The translations under genes were made by a program, and so were the position numbers. The notes below the pieces were generated by a model that was not told where the DNA came from, ran no database searches, and saw nothing but the letters and a program-made list of their open reading frames with translations. A stretch of 64,000 bases of DNA from Streptomyces sp. V3I8. GTDB taxonomy: Bacteria > Actinomycetota > Actinomycetes > Streptomycetales > Streptomycetaceae. Positions 27,343-38,288 of this stretch are shown here, piece after piece (positions within the stretch are counted from its first letter, which is position 1; each line of letters begins with the position of its first letter). The DNA lies in the NCBI RefSeq assembly GCF_030817535.1, contig NZ_JAUSZL010000002.1:3596001-3660000 (forward strand), given 5' to 3'.

Positions 27343-27846
27343 ATGCACACCGACCGCACCGCCGCCACCTCCACCACCCGCTTCTCCGTGCCGGTCGACG
27401 CTGCGCTGCGCTCCGCCGGCTGGCGGCCGGGCCGCTGGGACATAAGGCAGGCCGAGTTCTGGGCGGACGCCCTGCGCAGCCACGAGTCCGCGGGCGGGCA
27501 CCGCCATGCCGTGTTCCCGGCGGCGGTGGAGGCATGGGCGGAGTTCGGCGGACTCCGTGTCACGACGATCGAGTCCGGCCGGCAGATCGCCCCCTCACCC
27601 CTGCACCTGGACCCCCTGCACGGACTGCACATGGCCCGCACCCTCGCCGACCTCGGCAGGGCCCTGGACACCGAAGTCGCCCCGCTCGGCGAGGAGACCG
27701 ACAGCAGAGCCCTGCTGGCCATCGACGCGCAGGGCCGTGTCTACATGCTGGACCACACCGGCGACTGGTACCTCGGCACCGACATCGACCAGGCCCTGAC
27801 CACACTCGTCGCGGGCCGGGAACCGGTACGCCTGACAGCGGGCTGA
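27343..27846 (+). CDS. SUKH-3 family protein
   Basis: 167 aa. Features of SUKH-3: FSVPVDAALRSAGWRPGRW at the start, HRHAVFPAAVEAWAEFGGLRV in the middle, and RALLAIDAQGRVYMLDHTGDWYLGTDIDQALTTLVAG at the end. ATG 27343 has GAAGGG 3-4 bp upstream. It follows the YwqJ-like deaminase gene on the same strand, so the simplest reading is a cognate inhibitor or a regulator of that enzyme. The pair stays in the core chromosome next to housekeeping genes, which argues for a fixed function rather than a mobile toxin system. Confidence 0.82.
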   Translation: MHTDRTAATSTTRFSVPVDAALRSAGWRPGRWDIRQAEFWADALRSHESAGGHRHAVFPAAVEAWAEFGGLRVTTIESGRQIAPSPLHLDPLHGLHMARTLADLGRALDTEVAPLGEETDSRALLAIDAQGRVYMLDHTGDWYLGTDIDQALTTLVAGREPVRLTAG

Positions 27847-27962
27847 ACCGACACCGACAGCCACGGTGGGCCCACCGCACGGCACCCACGCAACCGCCGC
27901 GCGCCCGCCGTACGGTCACGGCGCAACCGCTGCCGCGCGGACGCAGCCGGCCCGGTCCCGGC

Positions 27963-29306
27963 TCAGCCCCCGGCCGGGATGACCGCCGACACCCGGAAAC
28001 CGCCCGCGTCCGTCGGGCCGGACACGAACACCCCGCCGAGACCGACGACCCGCTCCTTCATCCCCACCAGACCGTTCCCCCCGCTGGGCAGCCGGGCGTC
28101 GGACGCGGCCCCCGGCTCGGGCGGCGGCCCGTTCTCCACCTGCATCGCGATCTCCGCCCCGCGATGGGCCAGCCGCACCCGCGTCTTCGCGCCCGCCGCG
28201 TGCTTGTGGACGTTGGTCAGCGCCTCCTGCACCACCCGGTAGGCGGTCTGCTCCACCATCGCCGCGTACCCCCGCGCCCTCCCCTCCACGGAGAGGTCGA
28301 CGACCATCCCCGCGGCGGCGGACTGCCCCACCAGCTCCTCCAGGTCGTCGAGGCAGGGCCCCTCCCCCGACTCCTCCTCGACGTCCCGGGACGCGGCCGC
28401 GGCGGCCGCCGCCGCGGCCCCCACGGCGGCCAGCGGCACGGCCTGCACCGGCGCGGACGAGTACGCCGAACCCGGCACCGCCCCGTCGTTCCTGCGCAGC
28501 ACGCCCAGCATCTCGCGCAGCTCCGTCAGGGCCTGGCGGCCCATGTCCCCCACCAGCGAGGCGTTCTTCACGGCCTTCTCGGGATCCTTGCGGGCCACCG
28601 CCTGCAACGCGGCGGCGTGCACCACCATCAGGCTCACCCGGTGCGCGACGACGTCGTGCATCTCGCGGGCGATGCGGGTCCGCTCCTCGTTGCGCGCCCA
28701 CTCCGCCCGCTCCTCGGCGCGCTCCGCCAGCAGCTGCAGCTCCCGCTCCAGGGAGTCGGCCCGCTCCCGCAGGCTCTCCATCAACCGGCGCCGGGCACCC
28801 ACGTAGAGCCCGAGCAGCACCGGGGGCGCCGTCATCCCGAGCGAGGTGGTGATCGACACGAAGGGCACGAACCAGTCCCCCAGCGGCGCCACATCGCCCC
28901 GCACCATCCCCTGGTGCGCCCGTACGTAGGTGACGATGAGCATCCCCACCATCGACATGCCGGCCAGCGCCCCGATGATCCGCCGGGGCAGTTCCGAGGC
29001 CGCCAGCGTGTACAGCCCGACGAGCCCCATCAGGAAACCCATCTGGGCGGGCGTGATGGCGATCGACACCAGGACGACGGCGATCGGCCACCGCCGCCGG
29101 AACACCAGCACGGACCCGGCGACCGCCCCGAACAGCATCCCCACGGGCACCGGCAGCCCGGCCGCGTCCGCGAACGGGAACCCCTCCGCCGCGCACTCCA
29201 CCGCCGACACCAGCGCAAGACTTCCGTCGAGCACCGCACTGCGCCACCTCGCCCACCACCACGGCCCGGTCAGGGTCGCGGTGTGGTCTTCCCCCGTCGT
29301 GGTCAT
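27963..29306 (-). CDS. Orphan NarL-type sensor histidine kinase
   Basis: 447 aa. About six N-terminal transmembrane helices (residues 20-175) are followed by a coiled coil, then HisKA_3 with phospho-acceptor His in REMHDVVAHRVSLMVVH, and an HATPase region with VQEALTNVHKHA (N-box) and GNGLVGMKERV (G-box). A run of nine Ala followed by an acidic stretch interrupts the region between them. No response regulator is adjacent; the LuxR-type regulators at 43 and 53 kb are candidates only by family. ATG 29306 has GGAGG immediately upstream. Signal unknown. Confidence 0.88.
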   Translation of the reverse strand: MTTTGEDHTATLTGPWWWARWRSAVLDGSLALVSAVECAAEGFPFADAAGLPVPVGMLFGAVAGSVLVFRRRWPIAVVLVSIAITPAQMGFLMGLVGLYTLAASELPRRIIGALAGMSMVGMLIVTYVRAHQGMVRGDVAPLGDWFVPFVSITTSLGMTAPPVLLGLYVGARRRLMESLRERADSLERELQLLAERAEERAEWARNEERTRIAREMHDVVAHRVSLMVVHAAALQAVARKDPEKAVKNASLVGDMGRQALTELREMLGVLRRNDGAVPGSAYSSAPVQAVPLAAVGAAAAAAAAASRDVEEESGEGPCLDDLEELVGQSAAAGMVVDLSVEGRARGYAAMVEQTAYRVVQEALTNVHKHAAGAKTRVRLAHRGAEIAMQVENGPPPEPGAASDARLPSGGNGLVGMKERVVGLGGVFVSGPTDAGGFRVSAVIPAGG

Positions 29307-29467
29307 GCCTCCAGCCTACGATTGCCCCCCGCCCGGTTTCCGGTGAGTTTCCCGGACTGGTTCACACCACTTCTCGCAACCGAACAAAAGCGAAACCCGT
29401 CTCCGTCCCTCGAACTGATGAATCGCCCGCCGTTCGACCGCGGAACGCCACATTCCGCCCAGACGGT

Positions 29468-30349
29468 ATGCCCATGGAACATGCACCGGGCAAGTACGCG
29501 GACTTCGAGGGACTTCGGGAGCGGGCCATGGCCCTGCGCCGCGAGGGCCTCAGCCGCCGCCAGATCCGCGACCGGCTCCAGGTCCACAACAACGACATCC
29601 TGAACCGCCTCCTGGAGGGCGAGCCGCCCCCCGAGTGGACGAAGCGCCCACGAGCGAAGGACGACCTCCGCGCACGGGTCAGGGAGCTCCGCCTCCAGGG
29701 CTGGACGTACGACCGCATCCAGGCCGAGCTGGGCTGCTCGAAGAGCTCGATCTCCCTGTGGGTACGGGACCTGCCGAAGCCGGAACGGCCCAGGCGGACC
29801 CGGGAAGAGGCTTCGGCGATCGCCAAGCGCGGCTGGGAGGCCACGATGCGGCTGCGTGAGGAGGAACGCCAACGTGCCAAAGCCGCGGCCGCCGACGACA
29901 TCGGCACCATGTCTGATCGCGAGCTGTTCCTGGTGGGCGTCGGCCTCTACTGGGCCGAGGGCACCAAGGACAAGCCCCACGCTCGCCGGGAGTTCGTCAC
30001 CTTCGTCAACAGCGATCCGGGAATGATCGACTTCTTCCTGCGTTGGCTCGACCTCCTCGGAGTGGGGCGTGATCGCGTGCGGTACTGCGTCATGATCCAC
30101 GAGACGGCCGACGTGGCGGGCGCGGAACGGTACTGGGCGGACCTCGTCGGTGCCGACAGCAGCGCGTTCAACAAGACGACCATCAAGAAGCACAACCCCA
30201 AGACGGTTCGCAAGAACATCGATGCGACCTATCGTGGCTGCCTGGTAATCAAGGTCCACCAGAGCGCAGACCTCTACCGTCGCATCGAAGGCGCCTGGTA
30301 CGGCATAGTGTTGTCCGCGCGCAAGGCCGATCAAAATAATCGGACATAA
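29468..30349 (+). CDS. Tandem HTH plus LAGLIDADG-like protein
   Basis: 293 aa. Residues about 10-50 and 60-105 are two homeodomain-like helix-turn-helices (SRRQIRDRLQVHNNDILNRL; TYDRIQAELGCSKSSISLWV). Residues 150-285 resemble a LAGLIDADG homing-endonuclease fold: LFLVGVGLYWAEGTKDKP, FVTFVNSDPGMIDFFLRWLDLLGV, then a second, weaker half. Whether it still cuts is unclear; the acidic residue in YWAEG fits the metal-binding position. Starts at ATG 29468 or 29474, with no good ribosome binding site. The stop is 11 bp before tRNA-Gln, and its 3' end is relatively AT-rich. It may be a free-standing homing-type protein or a domesticated DNA-binding regulator. Confidence 0.7.
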   Translation: MPMEHAPGKYADFEGLRERAMALRREGLSRRQIRDRLQVHNNDILNRLLEGEPPPEWTKRPRAKDDLRARVRELRLQGWTYDRIQAELGCSKSSISLWVRDLPKPERPRRTREEASAIAKRGWEATMRLREEERQRAKAAAADDIGTMSDRELFLVGVGLYWAEGTKDKPHARREFVTFVNSDPGMIDFFLRWLDLLGVGRDRVRYCVMIHETADVAGAERYWADLVGADSSAFNKTTIKKHNPKTVRKNIDATYRGCLVIKVHQSADLYRRIEGAWYGIVLSARKADQNNRT

Positions 30350-30360
30350 GGCGCAATTTA

Positions 30361-30431
30361 TCCCGGGTCGTCTAATGGCAGGACAAACGGTTTTGGTCCG
30401 TTGAATGAGGGTTCGATTCCTTCCCCGGGAG
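30361..30431 (+). tRNA. tRNA-Gln (anticodon TTG)
   Basis: The acceptor stem TCCCGGG (30361-30367) pairs with CCCGGGA (30424-30430), and the discriminator is G. Anticodon arm AACGG-TTTTGGT-CCGTT gives anticodon TTG. The T-arm contains GGTTCGATTCC. CCA is not encoded. Confidence 0.95.
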
Positions 30432-30480
30432 CCCTCCTCACGTGGGCTCTGACAGCACTGTCAGGGCCCGCTCCCATGTC
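30431..30480 (+). terminator. Hairpins after tRNA-Gln
   Basis: GAGCCC pairs with GGGCTC around TCCTCACGT, followed directly by the palindrome CTGACAGCACTGTCAG. Together these probably end the tRNA transcript or separate it from glmU. Confidence 0.55.
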
Positions 30481-30542
30481 GTCCCCGAAACGCCCCGGTA
30501 TCCTGCGGATGTCCCAGACACCAGTAGCCGAAGGGCATATCC

Positions 30543-32027
30543 GTGAGCGCCAACCTTCCCCAAGCTCTCGGCTCCGGAGCAGGGGAGACCCCACCCGCAG
30601 CCGTCGTCGTTCTCGCAGCGGGCGAGGGCACCCGTATGAAATCGGCCACACCCAAGGTCCTGCACGACCTCTGCGGCCGTTCCCTCGTCGGTCATGTGCT
30701 CGCCGCCGCCGGTGAGTTGGCCCCCGAGAACCTGGTCGTCGTCGTGGGCCACGCCCGGGAGAAGGTCACCGCGCACCTCGCGGAGACCGCCCCGGACGTA
30801 CGGACCGCCGTGCAGGCCGAGCAGAACGGCACGGGGCACGCGGTGCGGATGGGCCTCGAGGAACTGGGCGGTGCCGTCGACGGCACCGTCGTGGTCGTCT
30901 GCGGCGACACCCCCCTGCTCACCGGCGCGACCCTGCGCAAGCTCGCCTCGACGCACACCGGCGACGGCAACGCGGTCACCGTGCTGACCGCCGAGGTGCC
31001 GGACGCCACCGGGTACGGCCGGATCGTGCGGGACGGTGTCTCGGGCGCCGTGACGGCCATCGTCGAGCACAAGGACGCCTCGGAGTCCCAGCGCGCGATC
31101 CGTGAGATCAACTCCGGTGTCTTCGCGTTCGACGGGCAGCTCCTCGCGGACGCGCTCGGCAAGGTCCGCACGGACAACAGCCAGGGCGAGGAGTACCTGA
31201 CGGACGTCCTCGGCATCCTCCGCGAGGCCGGGCACCGGGTCGGCGCCGCCGTGGCGGACGACCACCGTGAGATCGCCGGCATCAACAACCGGGTGCAGCT
31301 GTCGGAGGCCCGCCGCACCCTCAACGACCGCCTGCTGCGGGACGCGATGCTGGCCGGTGTGACCGTCGTCGACCCGGCCTCGACGTGGGTCGACGTCACC
31401 GTCACCTTCGAGCGGGACGCGGTCGTGCACCCGGGCACCCAGCTCCAGGGCGCCACGCACCTGGGCGAGGGCGCCGAGGTGGGCCCGCACACCCGGCTGA
31501 ACGACACCACGGTGGGTGCGGGCGCCCGGGTCGACAACACGGTCGCGAACGGCGCGGAGGTCGGCCCCCGGGCGAGCGTGGGCCCCTACGCGTATCTCCG
31601 TCCCGGTACCCGCATCGGCCCGAAGGCCAAAGTGGGTACGTATGTGGAGACGAAGAACGCCTCGATCGGCGAGGGCACGAAGGTTCCCCACCTGTCGTAC
31701 GTCGGTGACGCGACGATCGGCGAGTACTCGAACATCGGGGCCGCGAGCGTCTTCGTCAACTACGACGGTGAGGCCAAGCACCACACGACGGTGGGGTCGC
31801 ACTGCAAGACGGGCTCGGACAACATGTTTGTGGCGCCTGTCACCATCGGGGACGGCGCGTACACCGCCGCCGGATCCGTGATCACGAAGGACGTGCCGCC
31901 CGGTTCGCTGGCCGTGGCCCGCGGCCAGCAAAGGAATATCGAGGGCTGGGTGGCCCGCAAGCGTCCGGGGAGCGCCGCCGCGAGGGCCGCGGAGGCGTCG
32001 TCCCGGGAGGCCGGCGGCGAAAGCTGA
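30543..32027 (+). CDS. glmU: Bifunctional UDP-N-acetylglucosamine pyrophosphorylase / glucosamine-1-phosphate acetyltransferase
   Basis: 494 aa, makes UDP-GlcNAc for peptidoglycan. N-terminal uridyltransferase: VVVLAAGEGTRMKS (nucleotide loop), QNGTGHAV and VCGDTPLL. The C-terminal left-handed beta helix has hexapeptide repeats (GPHTRLNDTTVGAGARVDNT) and YVGDATIGEYSNIGAASVFVNYDG for acetyl-CoA and substrate. A final low-complexity tail is usual in actinomycetes. GTG 30543 has AAGGG 7 bp upstream. Co-directional with prs, rplY and pth, the order I recall in Mycobacterium as well. Confidence 0.97.
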   Translation: MSANLPQALGSGAGETPPAAVVVLAAGEGTRMKSATPKVLHDLCGRSLVGHVLAAAGELAPENLVVVVGHAREKVTAHLAETAPDVRTAVQAEQNGTGHAVRMGLEELGGAVDGTVVVVCGDTPLLTGATLRKLASTHTGDGNAVTVLTAEVPDATGYGRIVRDGVSGAVTAIVEHKDASESQRAIREINSGVFAFDGQLLADALGKVRTDNSQGEEYLTDVLGILREAGHRVGAAVADDHREIAGINNRVQLSEARRTLNDRLLRDAMLAGVTVVDPASTWVDVTVTFERDAVVHPGTQLQGATHLGEGAEVGPHTRLNDTTVGAGARVDNTVANGAEVGPRASVGPYAYLRPGTRIGPKAKVGTYVETKNASIGEGTKVPHLSYVGDATIGEYSNIGAASVFVNYDGEAKHHTTVGSHCKTGSDNMFVAPVTIGDGAYTAAGSVITKDVPPGSLAVARGQQRNIEGWVARKRPGSAAARAAEASSREAGGES

Positions 32028-32168
32028 CCGGAAAAGGTCGGGTCGGACTCGGCGTACCGTGGTAGACGCACATCCGCACACCCAGCCGAGACCGCACTCG
32101 AGGGCACGAGAACGCGCTTGAGAGCACATCTCGACATCCGGCTGAGACACCTCTGAGGAGACAGTGCT

Positions 32169-33140
32169 GTGACCGGGATCAAGACGACCGGCGAGAAGAA
32201 GATGATGTTCTTCTCCGGCCGCGCCCACCCCGAGCTTGCCGAGGAGGTCGCCCACCAGCTGGGTGTCGGGGTCGTCCCGACGAAGGCCTTCGACTTCGCC
32301 AACGGTGAGATCTACGTCCGCTACGAGGAGTCGGCCCGCGGCGCCGACTGCTTCCTGATCCAGAGCCACACGGCTCCGATCAACAAGTGGATCATGGAGC
32401 AGTTGATCATGATCGATGCTCTGAAGCGGGCTTCCGCCCGGAGCATCACCGTGATCATGCCGTTCTACGGTTACGCCCGCCAGGACAAGAAGCACCGCGG
32501 GCGTGAACCGATCTCGGCGCGTCTGGTGGCCGATCTGCTGAAGACGGCCGGTGCGGACCGCCTGCTGACGGTGGATCTGCACACGGACCAGATCCAGGGC
32601 TTCTTCGACGGGCCGGTGGACCACCTGTTCGCGCTGCCGCTGCTCGCGGACTACGTGGGCCACAAGGTGGACCGCTCCAAGCTCACGGTCGTCTCCCCGG
32701 ACGCCGGCCGGGTGCGGGTGGCCGACCGCTGGTGCGACCGTCTGGGCGCGCCGCTGGCGATCGTGCACAAGCGCCGTGACAAGGACATCGCGAACCAGGT
32801 GACCGTGCACGAGGTCGTGGGTGACGTCGAGGGCCGGGTCTGTGTCCTGGTCGACGACATGATCGACACGGGTGGCACGATCTGCGCCGCGGCGGACGCG
32901 CTGTTCGCGCACGGTGCGGAGGACGTCATCGTGACGGCGACGCACGGGGTCCTGTCGGGTCCGGCCGCGGACCGTCTGATGGCTTCGAAGGTCAGCGAGT
33001 TCGTCTTCACGGACACCCTGCCCACCCCGGGCGAGCTGGAACTGGACAAGATCACGGTGCTCTCGATCGCGCCGACGATCGCGAACGCGGTCCGTGAGGT
33101 CTTCGAGGACGGCTCGGTGACGAGCCTCTTCGACGAGTAG
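32169..33140 (+). CDS. prs: Ribose-phosphate pyrophosphokinase (PRPP synthase)
   Basis: 323 aa class I enzyme; ATP + ribose 5-phosphate gives PRPP for nucleotides, His and Trp. Flexible loop/ATP region YGYARQDKKHRGREPISA, PRPP synthase signature DLHTDQIQGFFDGPVDHL, and PRPP-binding loop VCVLVDDMIDTGGT are intact. GTG 32169 has GAGGAG 8 bp upstream. 141 bp after glmU, probably the same transcript or with an added promoter. Confidence 0.97.
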   Translation: MTGIKTTGEKKMMFFSGRAHPELAEEVAHQLGVGVVPTKAFDFANGEIYVRYEESARGADCFLIQSHTAPINKWIMEQLIMIDALKRASARSITVIMPFYGYARQDKKHRGREPISARLVADLLKTAGADRLLTVDLHTDQIQGFFDGPVDHLFALPLLADYVGHKVDRSKLTVVSPDAGRVRVADRWCDRLGAPLAIVHKRRDKDIANQVTVHEVVGDVEGRVCVLVDDMIDTGGTICAAADALFAHGAEDVIVTATHGVLSGPAADRLMASKVSEFVFTDTLPTPGELELDKITVLSIAPTIANAVREVFEDGSVTSLFDE

Positions 33141-33334
33141 GCGCGGACCGGGACAGATCAATTTCTTGTACGGCCTCCCCGCCGCGTAAGCTGTCACAGT
33201 TGCTCGGCGAGGGAGGCCGCACTCTTGGGTGCGGCGGTCCGTTATCGACGCGCTCTTCGTAGCAGGCCGATGGTTCGGCCGGGTGACTTCCTTCCCTGGC
33301 CTTTCCAGGCTTTCCCGTACTACGAGGAGTGACT
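33141..33334 (+). promoter_or_regulatory. Leader region of rplY
   Basis: A 194-bp gap with TTGTAC and TAAGCT-like promoter boxes near 33168-33195 and a stem-loop GCCGCAC/GTGCGGC at 33216-33235, then a pyrimidine-rich stretch and GAGGAG before ATG 33335. An untranslated leader of about 130 nt is likely; regulation by it is only a possibility. Confidence 0.4.
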
Positions 33335-33916
33335 ATGTCCGAGGTCAAGCTCGCCGCCGAGACCCGCACCGAGTTCGGCAAGGGTGCCGCGCGTCGCATC
33401 CGCCGTGACAGCAAGGTCCCCGCCGTCGTGTACGGCCACGGTGGCGACCCGGTCCACATCACGCTGCCGGGCCACGAGCTGCAGCTCGCCCTGCGTACCC
33501 CGAACGTCCTGCTGACCCTGGACATCGAGGGCAAGACCCAGCTCGCCATCCCGAAGGCCGTCCAGCGTGACGCGATCAAGGGCTTCCTGGAGCACGTCGA
33601 CCTGCTTCTCGTGAAGAGCGGCGAGAAGGTCAACGTCGAGGTCTACGTGCACACCGAGGGTGACCTGGCCCCGGGCGCCTTCCTGCTGGAGCACGTGCTG
33701 AGCACGCTGACCGTCGAGGCCGAGGCGACGCACATCCCCGAGTCGGTCACCGTCTCCATCGAGGGCCTGGAGGCCGGCGCGGCCATCCTCGCGAAGGACA
33801 TCCCGCTGCCCGAGGGCACCACGCTGGCGATCGACGAGGACGCGGTCGTGCTGCAGGTCCTGGCCGCCCAGGCCGAGGAGTCCTCGGACGACGCGTCGGA
33901 CGACTCCGACGCCTGA
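33335..33916 (+). CDS. rplY: 50S ribosomal protein L25 (general stress protein Ctc form)
   Basis: 193 aa, the long CTC-type L25 that binds 5S rRNA through its N-terminal half (SEVKLAAETRTEFGKGAARRIRRDSKVPAVVYGHG) and carries a second beta domain (VPEGTTLAIDEDAVVLQVL). The acidic Ser/Asp tail (EESSDDASDDSDA) is typical of Streptomyces. ATG 33335 follows GAGGAG by 5 bp; the reading two codons earlier is not needed. Confidence 0.97.
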   Translation: MSEVKLAAETRTEFGKGAARRIRRDSKVPAVVYGHGGDPVHITLPGHELQLALRTPNVLLTLDIEGKTQLAIPKAVQRDAIKGFLEHVDLLLVKSGEKVNVEVYVHTEGDLAPGAFLLEHVLSTLTVEAEATHIPESVTVSIEGLEAGAAILAKDIPLPEGTTLAIDEDAVVLQVLAAQAEESSDDASDDSDA

Positions 33917-34024
33917 TCCCGTCCGGGATCCGCTGTTCGCCGGCCGCCGCTCCCCAGGGGGCGGCGGCCGGCGTGTATCCGCTGAACCGAACCAGCCGGT
34001 CCAGGACCGATGGGAGTAACGGAC

Positions 34025-34621
34025 GTGACCACGGAACCAGGTGCCCCCTGGCTGATCGTGGGGCTCGGCAATCCCGGCCCCGACTACGCCATGAACCGTC
34101 ACAACGTGGGCTTCATGGTGGCCGACCTCCTCGCCGGACGGATGGGCGCCAGGTTCAAGCGGGCCGGGAAGGCGCAGGCCCAGGTGATCGAGGGGCGGAT
34201 CGGTCCGCCCGGGCCGCTGAACCGCCGGGTGATCCTGGCGAAGCCGATGTCGTACATGAACCTGTCGGGCGGGCCGGTGACGGCGCTGCGGGACTTCTAC
34301 AAGGTGCCGACGGCGAACATCGTGGCCGTGCACGACGAGCTGGACATCGACCACGGCGTGCTGCGGCTGAAGCTGGGCGGCGGCGACAACGGGCACAACG
34401 GCCTGAAGTCGATGACGAAGGCGATGGGGCCGGACTACCACCGGGTGCGGTTCGGGATCGGGCGTCCGCCGGGGCGCATGCAGGTCGCCGATTTCGTCCT
34501 GAAGGACTTCGGTTCGGCGGAGCGCAAGGAGCTGGACTACTTCGTGGACCGGGCCGCGGACGCGGTGGAGTGCCTGGTCATCGAGGGTCTTGAGCGCGCG
34601 CAGTCGACGTACAACTCCTGA
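34025..34621 (+). CDS. pth: Peptidyl-tRNA hydrolase
   Basis: 198 aa. It frees tRNA from stalled peptidyl-tRNA. Family signatures: [23 protein letters not shown] (catalytic His in RHNVG), [41 protein letters not shown], and [14 protein letters not shown] 34025 was chosen because GGGAG lies 8 bp upstream; ATG 34010 would add five residues but has no such site. Next to rplY, as in other actinomycetes. Confidence 0.96.
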   Translation: MTTEPGAPWLIVGLGNPGPDYAMNRHNVGFMVADLLAGRMGARFKRAGKAQAQVIEGRIGPPGPLNRRVILAKPMSYMNLSGGPVTALRDFYKVPTANIVAVHDELDIDHGVLRLKLGGGDNGHNGLKSMTKAMGPDYHRVRFGIGRPPGRMQVADFVLKDFGSAERKELDYFVDRAADAVECLVIEGLERAQSTYNS

Positions 34622-34696
34622 CAACACGGGACTTGTCCCCCGCGTGGGCCGTCCCGGAGTTGACCGACCGCACGGCCATGGCCAAGGATCGCCGCC

Positions 34697-35194
34697 ATGC
34701 CCGCCCATGCCCAGGCCCGTGCCTCCCGCCGGAGAGCGGTCGCGGCGCTGCGGTTCGGACGGTTCGCGGTGATGGGCGCGGTCGCGGTGCTGATCCTGAT
34801 CGCGGGTGTCTGGGCCTCCTGGGGGACCGCCCAGCACGTGATGCTCACCAAGGGCCGTGAGCGCGGCACGATGACGGTCACCCGGTGCGCCGAGGACCGC
34901 TGCTCGGGTCCGTACCGGCCCGTGTCGGCGGGTTCCACCGCGCGGGACCGGGTGGTCCTCGACAGCGAGGTGGCCGTGGAGAAGGGCCGCACGTACACGG
35001 TCGTGGTGAAGCCCGGCACCGACGAGGTGGTCCGCGCGGGCGCCGGCGGTCTGCTGTACGCCTGGGTGCCGCTGGGCGGCGCGCTGATGCTCGTCTCGGT
35101 GGTGGTGGCGGGCGGCCTGGGCAGGAGCCGGCTGGGCTGGGCGCTGGGCGGCGCGGGTCTGGCGCTGGTGACGGCCGCGTTCCTGGCGCTCTGA
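34697..35194 (+). CDS. Two-helix membrane protein, function unknown
   Basis: 165 aa. First helix FAVMGAVAVLILIAGVWASW. A 75-residue extracytoplasmic part follows, with two cysteines (TRCAEDRCSGPY), then two closely spaced C-terminal helices (LLYAWVPLGGALMLVSVVVAGG and WALGGAGLALVTAAFLAL). ATG 34697 with AAGGA upstream. The pattern fits small conserved actinobacterial membrane proteins; I do not recognise the family. Ends before a strong shared terminator. Confidence 0.75.
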   Translation: MPAHAQARASRRRAVAALRFGRFAVMGAVAVLILIAGVWASWGTAQHVMLTKGRERGTMTVTRCAEDRCSGPYRPVSAGSTARDRVVLDSEVAVEKGRTYTVVVKPGTDEVVRAGAGGLLYAWVPLGGALMLVSVVVAGGLGRSRLGWALGGAGLALVTAAFLAL

Positions 35195-35204
35195 CATCTG
35201 ACGC

Positions 35205-35239
35205 ACGAAGGGCGTCAGGGTGACCCTGACGCCCTTCGT
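35205..35239. terminator. Bidirectional hairpin terminator
   Basis: 16-bp perfect stem ACGAAGGGCGTCAGGG / CCCTGACGCCCTTCGT with loop TGA, between the convergent membrane-protein gene and ppc. It can serve both. Confidence 0.85.
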
Positions 35240-35258
35240 CCTGGGGTGTCCTGCCGGC

Positions 35259-37991
<2,733 letters not shown>

Positions 37992-38185
37992 AGGTGCGGC
38001 TCCTTGCAGTGTTGAAGCTCGTCTGGAGGGGAACCCGTCAGCCCGAGGCGGCACGTGCCGCGTCAGCGGCTGGGCATCCGGGGATGAAACAGAGCGGACC
38101 GCGCTGTCCGACCGAGACCAAGGATAGGTGTCCATCGGGACGCGCAGTCTCTGGGGCTCTTGCCCCGGGGAAACGCGCTGCCATA

Positions 38186-38216
38186 CTTACGACGCCGTAG
38201 GTTACGCAACCGTAAG
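38186..38216 (+). promoter_or_regulatory. Candidate operator of the desaturase operon
   Basis: CTTACG (38186-38191) and CGTAAG (38211-38216) flank GGTTACGCAACC (38200-38211), a dyad. It lies about 75 bp upstream of the desaturase ATG and is a likely binding site for the TetR protein encoded behind the desaturase. Confidence 0.5.
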
Positions 38217-38288
38217 CGCTGTTTCCGGCTACCCAGAGGCGTGCTTACCGGCCACCTTCACTCTCCTCGACCCCCCAGAGGAAGCCCC

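Noticed and set aside
30438..33197. 919-codon frame antisense to glmU and prs
   Set aside because: Both sense genes are certain; the antisense product has no motif.
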